64,000 nucleotides of DNA from Bacteroidota bacterium (GCA_018266835.1 JAFDZP010000004.1:310001-374000), one strand, 5' to 3'. Positions 17,975 to 27,720 are shown, numbered from the stretch's first letter. Numbers and translations: made by a program. Notes: generated by a model from the sequence alone, not told the origin.

Positions 17975-18060
17975 CACGTTCTCGTTGAGATGTTGAAAAT
18001 CCCGATTTATCGGGACGAAGCGTCGCAACGAAAAGGTCCTCACGCAGAAGCGTAGGAACC
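17975..18060. repeat. Palindromic repeat between rplV and rpsC
   Basis: Hairpin cccgatttatcggg (18001-18014) with flanking gacgaagcgtc and outer arms cgttctcgttgaga / gtcgcaacgaa, followed by 'cctcacgcagaagcgtaggaacc'. It matches in layout the element at 63297-63350 (cgttccgatg...cccgctttagcggg...cgtcggaacg). It occupies most of a 249-nt gap inside the ribosomal cluster. Confidence 0.65.
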
Positions 18061-18108
18061 AGAAAAAAAGGTTTAGTTATTTTAAAAAATTAATTTTTAG
18101 GAGTAAAT

Positions 18109-18753
18109 TTGGGTCAGAAGACACACCCCGTTGGATTTAGGCTTGGAGTTATCAATACCTGGGATTCAAACTGGTATGATGAAAAAGGCACCTTTGCTGC
18201 CAAGTTAAAGGAAGATTCAGTTATCCGTAACTATCTTAAGAAGAGACTTGAAAAGGCAGGTATTGCCAACATAATGATTGAGAGAACCCTGAAAAAAATA
18301 ACTCTTAACATCCACACATCACGTCCGGGATTCGTTATCGGCAAAAGCGGTAAGGAAATAACCCAGCTTGAAAGTGAAGTTAAGAAAGTTACCAACAAAG
18401 AGGTAAAGATTAACGTTGTTGAAATTAAGAAGCCTGAGCTTAGCGCAGTGCTTGTTGCAGAGAATATTGCTCAGCAGCTTGCAAACAGAGTTTCTTTCAG
18501 AAGAGCTATGAAAGGCGCAATCACTTCTACTATGAGAATGGGCGCTGAAGGTATTAAAGTTATGTGCGGCGGACGTTTAGGCGGCGCTGAAATCGCAAGA
18601 AGCGAGCAGTACAAAGAGGGTAGAATTCCTCTTCAGACTCTCAGAGCTGATATTGATTACGCTTCAGTGACTTCACATACAATTTACGGTGCTATCGGTG
18701 TGAAAGTATGGATTTGCAAAGGCGAGAAGCTTACAAAGAACCAACAGATCTAA
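18109..18753 (+). CDS. rpsC: 30S ribosomal protein S3
   Basis: 214 residues with a TTG start at 18109 and an AGGAG five nt before it. [12 protein letters not shown] at the N-terminus and the KH domain motif [13 protein letters not shown] are intact, as is the C-terminal [14 protein letters not shown]3 lies at the mRNA entry site. The 249-nt gap upstream contains a palindromic repeat. Confidence 0.98.
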   Translation: MGQKTHPVGFRLGVINTWDSNWYDEKGTFAAKLKEDSVIRNYLKKRLEKAGIANIMIERTLKKITLNIHTSRPGFVIGKSGKEITQLESEVKKVTNKEVKINVVEIKKPELSAVLVAENIAQQLANRVSFRRAMKGAITSTMRMGAEGIKVMCGGRLGGAEIARSEQYKEGRIPLQTLRADIDYASVTSHTIYGAIGVKVWICKGEKLTKNQQI

Positions 18754-18812
18754 TTTTTACTTTATACAACAACAATAGAATAATTACAATATAACCACAG
18801 GAGATTTTTTAT

Positions 18813-19223
18813 ATGTTAATGCCAAAAAGAGTTAAGTTTAGAAAAGCGCACAGAGGGAACAGACGCGGTATGGCAGGCAGAGGCAATCAGGTTGCATTTG
18901 GCGAATTCGGTTTGAAGAGCATGGAAGCAATCTGGATTACTGACAGACAGATAGAAGCAGCGAGAATTGCAATGACAAGACACATGAAAAGAGACGGAAA
19001 AGTATGGATAAGAATATTTCCGGATAAACCTGTAACAAAGAAACCCGCAGAAACACGTATGGGTAAGGGTAAAGGTGCTCCAGAATTCTGGGTAGCAGTA
19101 GTTCAGCCCGGAAAGATAATGTTTGAGATTGGCGGCGTATCAAGAACAATTGCTGAAGAGGCATTAAGACTTGCAGCTCATAAATTACCGAGCAAAACAA
19201 AATTTGTAACAAGAATAGACTAA
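18813..19223 (+). CDS. rplP: 50S ribosomal protein L16
   Basis: 136 residues, usual length. [19 protein letters not shown] start; the first ATG is preferred because CAGGAG lies just upstream. Conserved [24 protein letters not shown] is present. Binds 23S rRNA and organises the tRNA A-site region. Confidence 0.98.
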   Translation: MLMPKRVKFRKAHRGNRRGMAGRGNQVAFGEFGLKSMEAIWITDRQIEAARIAMTRHMKRDGKVWIRIFPDKPVTKKPAETRMGKGKGAPEFWVAVVQPGKIMFEIGGVSRTIAEEALRLAAHKLPSKTKFVTRID

Positions 19224-19242
19224 AAGTTTAATAATAATCACA

Positions 19243-19455
19243 ATGAAAACATTTCAGTTAAGAGAATTATCGGAGAAGGATTTACAGATTACTTTGAAGA
19301 ATAATGTAGATGCGCTTGAGAATTACAGATTCCAGCATGCAACAGGACAGCTTGAAAATTACAAGGCAGTGGCTAATGCAAAAAAGACAATTGCCAAAGT
19401 AAAAACTCTTTTAAGAGAGAAAGAATTAAACATTAACAACAAAAAGAAGAAATAA
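19243..19455 (+). CDS. rpmC: 50S ribosomal protein L29
   Basis: 70 residues. Two-helix protein near the exit tunnel. ELRELSEKDL-type start (QLRELSEKDLQ), central ENYRFQHATGQLEN, and a basic Asn/Lys-rich tail. It lies 19 nt after rplP and 6 nt before rpsQ. Confidence 0.96.
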   Translation: MKTFQLRELSEKDLQITLKNNVDALENYRFQHATGQLENYKAVANAKKTIAKVKTLLREKELNINNKKKK

Positions 19456-19461
19456 TAGAAT

Positions 19462-19755
19462 ATGAGCGAAGAAGTCAAAAACTCAGCAGAGGTAACTGCA
19501 TCTAAAAGAGGTTCAAGAAAGACACGTATCGGTAAAGTAACAAGCAATAAAGCCGATAAGACAATTACCGTTGCATTTGAGATTAAAGTGAAGCATCCGA
19601 TATACAAAAAGTTCTTTAAGAAGACAACAAAGTTTGCTGCTCATGATGAAAAGAACGAATGCTCTATTGGCGATACAGTGAAAATAATGGAAACCAGACC
19701 TTTGAGCAAATCGAAGAGATGGAGACTTGTTGAAATAGTCGAAAAAGTGAAATAG
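19462..19755 (+). CDS. rpsQ: 30S ribosomal protein S17
   Basis: 97 residues. OB-fold with [18 protein letters not shown] and the conserved [22 protein letters not shown]. It has about 15 extra N-terminal residues ([17 protein letters not shown]) compared with short S17 proteins. Confidence 0.97.
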   Translation: MSEEVKNSAEVTASKRGSRKTRIGKVTSNKADKTITVAFEIKVKHPIYKKFFKKTTKFAAHDEKNECSIGDTVKIMETRPLSKSKRWRLVEIVEKVK

Positions 19756-19809
19756 GTTTTTAACTGAAAAAATTTAACACGAAAATTTACTACTTAATAC
19801 CTTAATACA

Positions 19810-20178
19810 ATGATACAAGAAGAATCAAATTTAGTTGTTGCCGATAATTCCGGAGCGAAAAGTGTAAGATGCATCAGAGTACTTGGCGGTTCCGACAGAA
19901 GATATGCCGGAGTAGGCGATATAGTCGTTGTATCCGTTAAATCAGCTATACCGGGCGGTACTGTAAAAAAGGGCGAAGTTTCCAGAGCTGTAATAGTAAG
20001 AACAGCAAAAGAAACAAGAAGACAAGACGGTTCATTCATTAAGTTCGATGAAAATGCAGCAGTACTTATCAATGCCAACAACGAGCCAAAAGGTACACGT
20101 ATCTTCGGACCTGTTGCAAGAGAGCTCAGAGATAAGGCATTCATGAAAATTATTTCATTAGCCCCTGAAGTGATTTAA
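19810..20178 (+). CDS. rplN: 50S ribosomal protein L14
   Basis: 122 residues, canonical length. [27 protein letters not shown] and the C-terminal [25 protein letters not shown] are diagnostic. It sits at the subunit interface. Confidence 0.98.
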   Translation: MIQEESNLVVADNSGAKSVRCIRVLGGSDRRYAGVGDIVVVSVKSAIPGGTVKKGEVSRAVIVRTAKETRRQDGSFIKFDENAAVLINANNEPKGTRIFGPVARELRDKAFMKIISLAPEVI

Positions 20179-20211
20179 GTAATTCTAATAAAGATTTTAA
20201 AACAAAAAATT

Positions 20212-20550
20212 ATGGCTTTCAAGACAAAGTTAAAGAAAAACGATATGGTTAAGGTTGTTGCCGGCAATGGACGCGGAACGACCGGTAAGATTTTATTTAT
20301 TAACAGGGAAAAAGGAAGAGTTATTGTTGAAGGTGTAAACATTATGCATCGTCATACAAAAGCTTCACAAAAAAATCCTCAAGGCGGAATTGTAAGAAGA
20401 GAAGCACCGATAAATATTTCTAATGTAATGTTGTTAGATAAGTCGGGTGAAACAACAAGAGTAGGAACAGAATTGATAAAGGATGAGAAGACAGGTAAAG
20501 TAAGAAGAATGAGAAAAAGCGTTAAATCAGGCGAAATTTTAATTAGTTAA
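20212..20550 (+). CDS. rplX: 50S ribosomal protein L24
   Basis: 112 residues. KOW motif [35 protein letters not shown] near the N-terminus, then [20 protein letters not shown]. An assembly-initiator protein of the large subunit. Four nt separate it from rplE. Confidence 0.97.
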   Translation: MAFKTKLKKNDMVKVVAGNGRGTTGKILFINREKGRVIVEGVNIMHRHTKASQKNPQGGIVRREAPINISNVMLLDKSGETTRVGTELIKDEKTGKVRRMRKSVKSGEILIS

Positions 20551-20554
20551 AAAA

Positions 20555-21223
20555 ATGGCAAAGACAAAACAAGATAGAAAAAAAGACGACGCAGCTCCTA
20601 AAAAAGGAAAAGGCGGTGATCAGGGAAATAAAGCTGATGCAAATTTTGTTGAGGAAAAAGTCCCTGTAAGAATGAAAAAATCTTACGAGGAAAAAGTTAT
20701 TCCTGAGCTTGTTAAAAAGTTTGGTTACAAAAATAAGATGCAGGCTCCGAGATTAGAAAAGATCTGTTTGAACATGGGTGTTGGTGATGCAGTAAGTGAT
20801 TCAAAGTTAATCGATGTTGCAGCTAAAGATATGGAAGCAATCATCGGACAAAAACCTTCAATAGTTAAAGCAAGAAAATCAGTTTCTAACTTCAAGCTTA
20901 GAGAAGGCATGCCAATCGGTGTAAGAGCTACTTTAAGAAATGCTAGAATGTATGAATTCTTAGACAGATTCATAAACATTTCTGTTCCGAGAATCAGAGA
21001 CTTCAAAGGCTTAGGCGATAAAAGCTTTGACGGAAGAGGAAACTACACATTAGGTATTAAAGAACAGGTTATATTCCCTGAAATAAATGTTGATAACGTT
21101 ACAAAAATATTAGGTATGGACCTTACATTTGTAACAAGCGCAAAGACAGACGAAGAAGCACTGGAATTATTGAAACAGTTAGGAATGCCGTTTGTAAAAA
21201 GAGAAACAGCAGCTAAACAATAA
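20555..21223 (+). CDS. rplE: 50S ribosomal protein L5 with Lys-rich N-terminal extension
   Basis: 222 residues, against about 180 for the family. The L5 core begins near residue 42 ([20 protein letters not shown]) with [14 protein letters not shown] and [11 protein letters not shown]. The first 40 residues are extra, low-complexity and charged ([21 protein letters not shown]). The ATG at 20555 is used because the frame is open and continuous and the 4-nt gap to rplX is normal here. No alternative in-frame start is better placed, although Met39 in VPVRMKK is possible. Binds 5S rRNA. Confidence 0.95.
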   Translation: MAKTKQDRKKDDAAPKKGKGGDQGNKADANFVEEKVPVRMKKSYEEKVIPELVKKFGYKNKMQAPRLEKICLNMGVGDAVSDSKLIDVAAKDMEAIIGQKPSIVKARKSVSNFKLREGMPIGVRATLRNARMYEFLDRFINISVPRIRDFKGLGDKSFDGRGNYTLGIKEQVIFPEINVDNVTKILGMDLTFVTSAKTDEEALELLKQLGMPFVKRETAAKQ

Positions 21224-21242
21224 AGTTTAATTATATTTTTTT

Positions 21243-21512
21243 ATGGCAAGAAAAGCATTAATTGCAAAACAAAACAGAAGACTGGAAATCGTTGCGAAAT
21301 ACGCAGCCAAGAGAAAAGAGCTTAAGGAAAAAGGTGATTATGCAGCCTTAGCAAAACTGCCGAGAGACAGCAGCGCTACAAGACTTCATAGCAGATGCAA
21401 CGTTACAGGAAGAAGCAGAGCTTACTACAGAAAGTTCGGCGTTTCCAGATTAGTACTAAGAGAGCTGGCTCTTCAAGGGAAGATTCCCGGAGTAACAAAA
21501 GCAAGCTGGTAG
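21243..21512 (+). CDS. rpsN: 30S ribosomal protein S14 (zinc-free long form)
   Basis: 89 residues. It lacks the two CxxC pairs of the short zinc form and has the longer N-terminal half ([22 protein letters not shown]), so it is the zinc-independent type. Ends [11 protein letters not shown], as expected. Confidence 0.97.
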   Translation: MARKALIAKQNRRLEIVAKYAAKRKELKEKGDYAALAKLPRDSSATRLHSRCNVTGRSRAYYRKFGVSRLVLRELALQGKIPGVTKASW

Positions 21513-21560
21513 TTTATTATATTTTAAAAATTTTTCGTAAGGTATACAGGAGATATTAAT

Positions 21561-21959
21561 ATGTCAATGTCTGACCCAATCGCAGACTATCTAACAAGAG
21601 TAAGAAACGCGATAAAAGCAAGAAAAAGAACCGTGGAAATCCCGGCTTCAAAATTCAAGAAAGCAATTTCAGATATTTTGAAGAATTCTTACTTGATAAC
21701 AGATTACAATGAAGGCGAAGCTGAAGCAAACAGAAGCGTGCTTACTATTCAGTTGAAATATGCTGACGGTGAAAGCGTTATCCAGGGCTTGAGAAGAATC
21801 TCAAAACCCGGCATCAGAAAATATGTAAGCGCTGAAAATCTGCCAAGAGTAAGAAACGGTTTAGGTATAGCAATTATATCTACATCAAAGGGTTTAATGA
21901 CTGATAAGAAGGCAAGAGAATTGAAAGTCGGCGGCGAAGTAGTTTGCGAAATCTGGTAA
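21561..21959 (+). CDS. rpsH: 30S ribosomal protein S8
   Basis: 132 residues. [15 protein letters not shown], and the C-terminal [33 protein letters not shown], which contains the conserved STSKG rRNA-binding signature. CAGGAG upstream of the ATG. Confidence 0.98.
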   Translation: MSMSDPIADYLTRVRNAIKARKRTVEIPASKFKKAISDILKNSYLITDYNEGEAEANRSVLTIQLKYADGESVIQGLRRISKPGIRKYVSAENLPRVRNGLGIAIISTSKGLMTDKKARELKVGGEVVCEIW

Positions 21960-21988
21960 TCTTTAAAGTTTAAAAAAAGAATTTTTAC

Positions 21989-22528
21989 ATGAGCAGAATA
22001 GGAAAAAAACCGGTAACAATCTTAAATGGAGTTAAGATTAACCATACCGATAATAAATTGGAAGTTTCCGGACCAAAAGGAAATCTTTCAATGGAAATGG
22101 ATAGCAATATTTCCGTTGCAATAGAAAACAACGAAGTTACATTCACAAGAAAAGATAACGTTGGAAAGAACAGAGCTCTTCACGGATTATACAGAGCTTT
22201 GATGCAGAACATGGTAACAGGCGTAACCGAAGGCTTCAACAGAAAGCTTGACTTAGTCGGTATCGGTTACAGAGCTGAGTTAAAAGGAGAAACACTCGTA
22301 ATGATGCTCGGATATTCACATCCGATAGTATTCAATGCGCCTCCCGGAATTAAACTAGAACTTCCTACACCTACATCTGTAGTTGTATCAGGAGTTGATA
22401 AACAGATGGTAGGACAAGTTGCAGCGAAGATAAGATCATTCAGAGAGCCGGAGCCTTACAAAGGAAAAGGAATAAAGTACAGCGATGAAGTTGTAAGAAG
22501 AAAAGCAGGAAAAACTGCATCTAAATAA
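21989..22528 (+). CDS. rplF: 50S ribosomal protein L6
   Basis: 179 residues, canonical. MSRIGKKPV start, GPKGNLS, and the C-terminal KIRSFREPEPYKGKGIKYSDEVVRRKAGK signature. Confidence 0.98.
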   Translation: MSRIGKKPVTILNGVKINHTDNKLEVSGPKGNLSMEMDSNISVAIENNEVTFTRKDNVGKNRALHGLYRALMQNMVTGVTEGFNRKLDLVGIGYRAELKGETLVMMLGYSHPIVFNAPPGIKLELPTPTSVVVSGVDKQMVGQVAAKIRSFREPEPYKGKGIKYSDEVVRRKAGKTASK

Positions 22529-22558
22529 TTAAAATTTTAGAGTTAATAACTAATATAT

Positions 22559-22930
22559 ATGAACAGTTTAGTAGCAGCAAAAAAAAGAAGAGCAAGGGTA
22601 AAAGCCCAGATTAGAAAGAAGATTTCCGGCACTGCCGAGAAACCAAGACTTGTTGTTTACAGAAGCCTGAACGGAGTTTCAGCACAGTTAATCGATGATT
22701 TAACAGGAAACACTCTCACATCAATTTCTTCAACAGCGAAAGATGTTGCAGCAAAATTGGATGGTGTTAAAGGAAAAGTTGGTAAAAGTAAAGAAGTTGG
22801 AAAAGCGCTTGCAGAAGCAGCTAAATCAAAGAATATTTCTAACGTAGTTTTTGACAGAAACGGCTATTTGTATCACGGAAGAGTGAAAGCATTTGCCGAT
22901 GGAGCCCGCGAAGGGGGTTTAATTTTTTAA
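22559..22930 (+). CDS. rplR: 50S ribosomal protein L18
   Basis: 123 residues. Basic N-terminus ([32 protein letters not shown]) and C-terminal [28 protein letters not shown], the 5S rRNA-binding L18 signature. A tRNA gene follows in the 162-nt gap to rpsE. Confidence 0.98.
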   Translation: MNSLVAAKKRRARVKAQIRKKISGTAEKPRLVVYRSLNGVSAQLIDDLTGNTLTSISSTAKDVAAKLDGVKGKVGKSKEVGKALAEAAKSKNISNVVFDRNGYLYHGRVKAFADGAREGGLIF

Positions 22931-22978
22931 TTAATTTTTGTATTTTTAAAGGATTATTTAGAATTAGCCTTTTTTTCC

Positions 22979-23049
22979 TCTCGGGTCGTCTAATGGCAGG
23001 ACAACGCCCTTTGGAGGCGCATGTGGAGGTTCGACTCCTCCCCTGAGAA
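22979..23049 (+). tRNA. tRNA-Gln (anticodon TTG)
   Basis: 71 nt without encoded CCA. Acceptor stem tctcggg/cctgaga, D stem gtct/ggac, anticodon arm cgcc-ctttgga-ggcg (anticodon TTG after U33), and T arm ggagg-ttcgact-cctcc. The anticodon stem has an A-C mismatch at its outermost pair. It lies inside the ribosomal cluster between rplR and rpsE on the same strand, so it is probably processed from the same transcript. Confidence 0.85.
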
Positions 23050-23092
23050 CAAACGATAACAAGAACAAAGAATTTTTAATACTTAATTTTTA

Positions 23093-23608
23093 ATGGCAAA
23101 ACCTAGAAAACAATACAAAGCAGGTGAATCCGAACTAAAAGAAAAGTTAGTTAACATCGGAAGAGTTGCGAAAGTAGTAAAAGGCGGAAGAAGATTCAGT
23201 TTTTCTGCTGTAACAGTAGTTGGTGACGGTAAAGGCACAGTTGGTATCGGTCTTGGAAAAGCAAACGAAGTAACAGATTCTATCAAGAAGAGTGTTGAAG
23301 ATGCAAGAAAGAACGTAGTACAGGTTCCGGTAAGCAGAGGCACAATTCCTCATGATATCATTGGTAAATACGGCGCAGCAAAAGTGCTTCTTAAACCAGC
23401 AGCACCCGGTACAGGAATTATCGCCGGCGGTGGTGTAAGAGCAGTATTGGAATCAGCCGGAATACAGGATGTTTTGACAAAGCTTCAGGGCTCATCAAAT
23501 CCTCACAACGTAGTAAAAGCTACTATGAATGCACTCATTTCATTGAAGGATGCAAAGGCAGTTGCGAACTTAAGAGGAATTACATTAAGCGAACTTTTTG
23601 CTAACTAA
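23093..23608 (+). CDS. rpsE: 30S ribosomal protein S5
   Basis: 171 residues. Double-stranded RNA-binding N-domain with [20 protein letters not shown], then [15 protein letters not shown] and [19 protein letters not shown]. Usual length; it contributes to decoding fidelity. Confidence 0.98.
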   Translation: MAKPRKQYKAGESELKEKLVNIGRVAKVVKGGRRFSFSAVTVVGDGKGTVGIGLGKANEVTDSIKKSVEDARKNVVQVPVSRGTIPHDIIGKYGAAKVLLKPAAPGTGIIAGGGVRAVLESAGIQDVLTKLQGSSNPHNVVKATMNALISLKDAKAVANLRGITLSELFAN

Positions 23609-23628
23609 AACGTAAAAATTACACAGCG

Positions 23629-23811
23629 ATGTCGACATTAAAAATAACACAGATAAAAAGCACGATAGACAGAATAGAGAATCAGAAGAGAACGATGGAA
23701 GCGTTAGGTCTTGGAAAAATAAACAGAACAGTCATTAAAAATGATACACCCCAAATAAGAGGTATGCTTACAAAAGTAAACCATCTTGTTAGAGTAGAAG
23801 AGGTGAAATAA
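23629..23811 (+). CDS. rpmD: 50S ribosomal protein L30
   Basis: 60 residues, bacterial short form: LKITQIKSTIDRIENQKRTMEALGL, GKINRTV. In most bacteria rplO follows at once, but here an outer-membrane protein gene intervenes. Confidence 0.97.
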   Translation: MSTLKITQIKSTIDRIENQKRTMEALGLGKINRTVIKNDTPQIRGMLTKVNHLVRVEEVK

Positions 23812-23900
23812 TACGAGTGTAGTCCACCGTTGACGGACTATTATTTAAGAAGTAATATTCCTTGTGTCAAAGCAGGGAGTAAAAATCGAAAGGAGAAAAA

Positions 23901-24590
23901 ATGTCAACTTTTAAAAAAATTTCTTTACTATTTGTAGCATTGTTCTTTGTAGCTTCAACCACATTCGGTCAAGCTAACAAAGGATGGGACGGAACCAAAC
24001 CAGAAGTATGGAAAGGTTCAAAGTCATGGCAGTTCACATACACACCATTCCAATCAGATCTTGGCCAGGTTTATGCCGGTACAGCTGATGGAGTAAGAAT
24101 GGGTGGCGTTGGCTTCAGATATTTCGTAAGCAACGACTGGTCTTTAACATTCGGTGTTGGTTTTGGAACTTCCAGTTCAACAACAAACGATACAACAAAA
24201 ACTTCTGCAACTAACTTCGGTGGTTCAGTAGATTTTGATTATCACATGAAATCTATGTACAGCGTTGCTCCATACATTGGCTTAAACGTTAATGTTGGAT
24301 CAAGAAGCACAACAGATGACAGAACAGCAGGTCAAGGTGCAGCTTTCCAAAGAAAGTTCTCTACATTGACATTCGGCGCTGGTGTTAACGTTGGTTTTGA
24401 CTGGTACTTCACACCTGGTATGTCTTTAGGTGGAAAGTATACATTATCTTTCAACACAACAGGCGCTCCGGAAACAACAGTAACACCATATGCTAATGGT
24501 GGAGCAGGAACTTCAGTAATTACAAAAGGTCCTTCTACAACAGGCTTTGGTACAGGTATTATGAGTGTGATCTTAAACGTACACTTCTAA
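23901..24590 (+). CDS. Outer-membrane beta-barrel protein inserted in the ribosomal cluster
   Basis: 229 residues. Signal peptide of about 23 residues ending in TTFGQ. The mature part is an 8-strand-style barrel with short amphipathic strands (GGVGFRYFVSNDWSLTFGVGFG, YIGLNVNVG, GAGVNVGFDWYFTPGMSLGGKY) and a C-terminal LNVHF ending in Phe. A strong AAAGGAG precedes the ATG, and an intrinsic terminator follows at 24615, so it appears to be an independently terminated, probably abundant protein. It separates rpmD from rplO. Its closest general class is OmpA/OmpW-like small barrels; its function is unknown. Confidence 0.8.
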   Translation: MSTFKKISLLFVALFFVASTTFGQANKGWDGTKPEVWKGSKSWQFTYTPFQSDLGQVYAGTADGVRMGGVGFRYFVSNDWSLTFGVGFGTSSSTTNDTTKTSATNFGGSVDFDYHMKSMYSVAPYIGLNVNVGSRSTTDDRTAGQGAAFQRKFSTLTFGAGVNVGFDWYFTPGMSLGGKYTLSFNTTGAPETTVTPYANGGAGTSVITKGPSTTGFGTGIMSVILNVHF

Positions 24591-24614
24591 TATTTAGAAA
24601 ATTAGATTTATAAA

Positions 24615-24651
24615 ATTCCTCTGTGATGAAGAATCACGGAGGAATTTTTTT
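24615..24651 (+). terminator. Intrinsic terminator after the inserted barrel gene
   Basis: A 13-bp stem, attcctctgtgat (24615-24627) with atcacggaggaat (24633-24645), one wobble, followed by seven T. It lies within the ribosomal cluster, 66 nt before rplO, so downstream genes need read-through or a promoter in 24652-24716. Confidence 0.85.
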
Positions 24652-24716
24652 GATTTTATATAGTTTAGTAAATATTTCTCGAAAATTTCAATCATCATAA
24701 TAAATTCGCAAGATTA

Positions 24717-25214
24717 ATGGATATTCTAAGTAACTTAAAATACGCTGAAGGTTCAAGAAAAAACAAAAAAAGAGTCGGACGAGGACAAGGTTCAGGTCAC
24801 GGTGGCACCTCAACAAGAGGTCATAAAGGTCAAATGTCAAGAGCCGGTGCAAAGCACAGAGATTGGTTCGAAGGCGGACAGATGCCTTTATTAAGAAGAG
24901 TTCCTAAAAGAGGTTTTAAAAACCATAACAGAACTGAATACTTAACAATAAATTTAGGTGAATTACAAAAACATATCGATAAGGGTAACTTCTCTTACGA
25001 TAAAATTGACCTTGCTTTATTGTTAGAAAACAGAGTTATCAGCGGAAGAAATAAGCCGCTAAAGGTTTTAGGCAACGGAGAGTTGAAAGCAAAAATTGAA
25101 ATCACTGCTAATTCCTTCAGTAAATCAGCTATTGAAAAAATTGAAAAGAATGGCGGTAAAGCTATTGTGATTGAATCAGAAAAGAATACTGTAAAGACGG
25201 AGGCAAAGCAATAA
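24717..25214 (+). CDS. rplO: 50S ribosomal protein L15
   Basis: 165 residues. KKRVGRGQGSGHGGTSTRGHKGQ Gly-rich N-terminus and the GGQMPLLRRVPKRGFKN motif. The C-terminus is slightly extended with a Lys/Glu tail. Four nt before secY. Confidence 0.97.
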   Translation: MDILSNLKYAEGSRKNKKRVGRGQGSGHGGTSTRGHKGQMSRAGAKHRDWFEGGQMPLLRRVPKRGFKNHNRTEYLTINLGELQKHIDKGNFSYDKIDLALLLENRVISGRNKPLKVLGNGELKAKIEITANSFSKSAIEKIEKNGGKAIVIESEKNTVKTEAKQ

Positions 25215-25218
25215 CAGT

Positions 25219-26556
25219 ATGAGCGGATTTGTCGAGAATATAAGAAATATATTTAAAATCGAAGAGTTAAGAACCCGCATTCTTTTTACTATTGGTATTT
25301 TAATAGTGGTCAGAATCGGCGCTCACATTACTCTTCCGGGTATCGATGTTGCTGCCTTAACGGAAGCATCAAAGAACCAATCAGATAATACATTATTCGC
25401 ACTTTATGATATGTTTGTGGGCGGCGCTTTCAATAAGGCTGCTATCTTTGCTTTAGGTATTATGCCTTACATCAGCGCATCGATTATCATTCAGCTCCTT
25501 GGAGCAGTTTTCCCTTACTTCCAGAAGTTACAAAAAGAAGGTGAAGACGGAAGAAAGAAAATAAATCAGTTAACAAGAATCGGAACTATTCCTGTAGCTA
25601 TGCTTCAGGCATGGGGAGTATCGGTTCAGCTTGCAAGCAGACACGTAGGCGATAAGTCAATTATAAGTCCGGATATAACTCCGTTTATATTCACTATGTC
25701 TACTGTTATTCTTTTAACTGCAGGTACTGTATTTATGATGTGGCTTGGTGAGCAGATAACTGAGCGCGGTATCGGAAACGGTATTTCACTTATTATCTTC
25801 GTCGGTATTATCGACAGATTCCCTTACGCATTGTTTAATGAAATCGGTTTAGTTGCTTCAGGCACTAAAAACATATTAGTTGAGTTGTTATATATAGCAG
25901 GATTTGTGTTGATAATCATGGGTGTAATTGCAGTCACGGTTGCTACAAGAAAGATTCCTGTGCAGTACGCAAAGAGAGTTGTCGGGCGAAAAGTTTTCGG
26001 CGGAGTTACACAGTATATTCCAATGAAAGTGAATCAGGCAGGTGTTATGCCGATTATCTTCGCGCAGTCAATCATGTTCGTTCCTAATACATTCTTATCG
26101 TTCTTCCCGAACAATGAAGCAATGCAGAACTTAGGAAAATACTTTGATCACACAGCTTGGACATATTCAGGAATTTATGCTTTATTAATTATTTTCTTCA
26201 CATATTTCTATACAGCTATTGCTTTCAATCCGAAAGACGTATCTGATAATATGAAGAAGCAGGGCGGATTTATCCCTGGTGTAAGACCGGGTAAACCAAC
26301 CTCGGATTACATTGATAACATTTTAACAAAAATTACACTGCCGGGTTCAATTTTCTTAGCAATCATTGCTATCATCCCGACATTATTATACAAAGTAGGA
26401 TTAGACCAGGGCTTAGCTTCATTTTACGGTGGAACAAGCTTGTTGATTATCGTTGGTGTTGCGCTTGATACATTACAGCAGATTGAATCTCATTTATTAA
26501 TGAGACATTATGACGGATTTATGAAAACCGGCAAATTAAAAGCCAGAAGATACTAA
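25219..26556 (+). CDS. secY: Preprotein translocase subunit SecY
   Basis: 445 residues with about ten transmembrane helices. MFVGGAFNKAAIFALGIMPYISASIIIQLL is the conserved plug/TM2 region, and GERGIGNGISLIIF-type (TERGIGNGISLIIF) and the C5-C6 loops are intact. Forms the Sec channel in the inner membrane with SecE/SecG, which are not encoded here. Confidence 0.98.
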   Translation: MSGFVENIRNIFKIEELRTRILFTIGILIVVRIGAHITLPGIDVAALTEASKNQSDNTLFALYDMFVGGAFNKAAIFALGIMPYISASIIIQLLGAVFPYFQKLQKEGEDGRKKINQLTRIGTIPVAMLQAWGVSVQLASRHVGDKSIISPDITPFIFTMSTVILLTAGTVFMMWLGEQITERGIGNGISLIIFVGIIDRFPYALFNEIGLVASGTKNILVELLYIAGFVLIIMGVIAVTVATRKIPVQYAKRVVGRKVFGGVTQYIPMKVNQAGVMPIIFAQSIMFVPNTFLSFFPNNEAMQNLGKYFDHTAWTYSGIYALLIIFFTYFYTAIAFNPKDVSDNMKKQGGFIPGVRPGKPTSDYIDNILTKITLPGSIFLAIIAIIPTLLYKVGLDQGLASFYGGTSLLIIVGVALDTLQQIESHLLMRHYDGFMKTGKLKARRY

Positions 26557-26562
26557 GAGAAT

Positions 26563-27324
26563 ATGTCTTTGATAAAGACGGAGAAAGAAATAGATCTTAT
26601 CCGTGAAGCTTGCGATGTTATTTCAAATACCTTCAGATTAATAAAGCCGTTCATAGTTGAAGGTGTTACAACAAGAGAGCTTGATATAAAAATAGAAGAG
26701 TTTATAATTTCCCAGGCAGCGTATCCGGCATTTAAGGGATATATGGTTAAAGGGAAAAGATTTCCGGGAAGCGCATGCATCTCGGTGAACGATGAAGTAG
26801 TACACGGAATACCAGGTGACAGAGTTTTGAAGAACGGTGATATAATTTCAGTAGATTTAGGCAGTAAGAAAAACGGTTACCACGGAGATTCGGCTTATAC
26901 ATATGAAGTCGGCGAGGTTAGCCCGAAGATAAAAAAACTTCTTAAGGTAACAAAAGAGTCGCTCTTTAAAGGTATCGAACAAGCTGTAGAAGGAAATTTT
27001 GTGAACGACATTTCCGTTGCAATTCAGAACTACGTTGAAGGAAACGGTTATGGAGTAGTAAGAGAATTGGTTGGCCACGGAATAGGAAGAAATTTACATG
27101 AAGACCCTTCAGTCCCTAATTATTATAACCCTGATAACAAGGTAAGATTAGTAGAAGGAATGGTTCTGGCAATTGAACCCATGGTAAATTACGGCAGCTT
27201 TGAAGTTTTTGTAAAGAAGGATGCCTGGACAATTGCAACACGAGACGGTCAGCCTTCAGCTCACTTTGAGCATACGATTGCAGTAAGAAAAGGTAAAGCA
27301 GAAATTTTAACACAATGGGATTAA
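26563..27324 (+). CDS. map: Methionine aminopeptidase type I
   Basis: 253 residues, M24 family. Removes the initiator Met. Metal ligands are Asp98, Asp109, His172, Glu205 and a Glu in the HFEHT segment; His81 of the VVHGIPG motif is present. Directly after secY, as in many FCB-group ribosomal clusters. Confidence 0.97.
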   Translation: MSLIKTEKEIDLIREACDVISNTFRLIKPFIVEGVTTRELDIKIEEFIISQAAYPAFKGYMVKGKRFPGSACISVNDEVVHGIPGDRVLKNGDIISVDLGSKKNGYHGDSAYTYEVGEVSPKIKKLLKVTKESLFKGIEQAVEGNFVNDISVAIQNYVEGNGYGVVRELVGHGIGRNLHEDPSVPNYYNPDNKVRLVEGMVLAIEPMVNYGSFEVFVKKDAWTIATRDGQPSAHFEHTIAVRKGKAEILTQWD

Positions 27325-27345
27325 TTAAAATCCTTATATAAAAAA

Positions 27346-27564
27346 ATGTCAAAACAAGACGCGATAAAAGTTGATGGAGTAATAACGGAAATTCTTCCGA
27401 ACACCGCATTCAAGGTAAAGCTTGAGAACGGTCACGAAATACTTGCACATATTTCCGGTAAGATGAGAATGAATTACATAAGAATTCTACAGGGAGACAA
27501 AGTTACTGTCGAGCTCTCTCCGTACGATTTAACCAAAGGCAGAATAACTTACAGATATAAATAA
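27346..27564 (+). CDS. infA: Translation initiation factor IF-1
   Basis: 72 residues, OB fold: [40 protein letters not shown], ending in KGRITYRYK. Standard length. Confidence 0.98.
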   Translation: MSKQDAIKVDGVITEILPNTAFKVKLENGHEILAHISGKMRMNYIRILQGDKVTVELSPYDLTKGRITYRYK

Positions 27565-27572
27565 TAACCATT

Positions 27573-27686
27573 ATGAAAGTACGAAGTTCAGTAAAAAAAA
27601 TGTGTGACAAGTGCAAAATCATAAAGCGAAAAGGCGTTGTACGTGTTATTTGCACAAACCCTAAGCACAAACAAAGACAAGGGTAA
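27573..27686 (+). CDS. rpmJ: 50S ribosomal protein L36
   Basis: 37 residues: [15 protein letters not shown] start and [10 protein letters not shown] end. Cys11, Cys14, Cys27 and His32 form the zinc site, so it is the zinc-containing form. Located as expected between infA and rpsM. Confidence 0.97.
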   Translation: MKVRSSVKKMCDKCKIIKRKGVVRVICTNPKHKQRQG

Positions 27687-27720
27687 ACAATAAAATTTTT
27701 AAACCAAAGGAGTAATAGAT

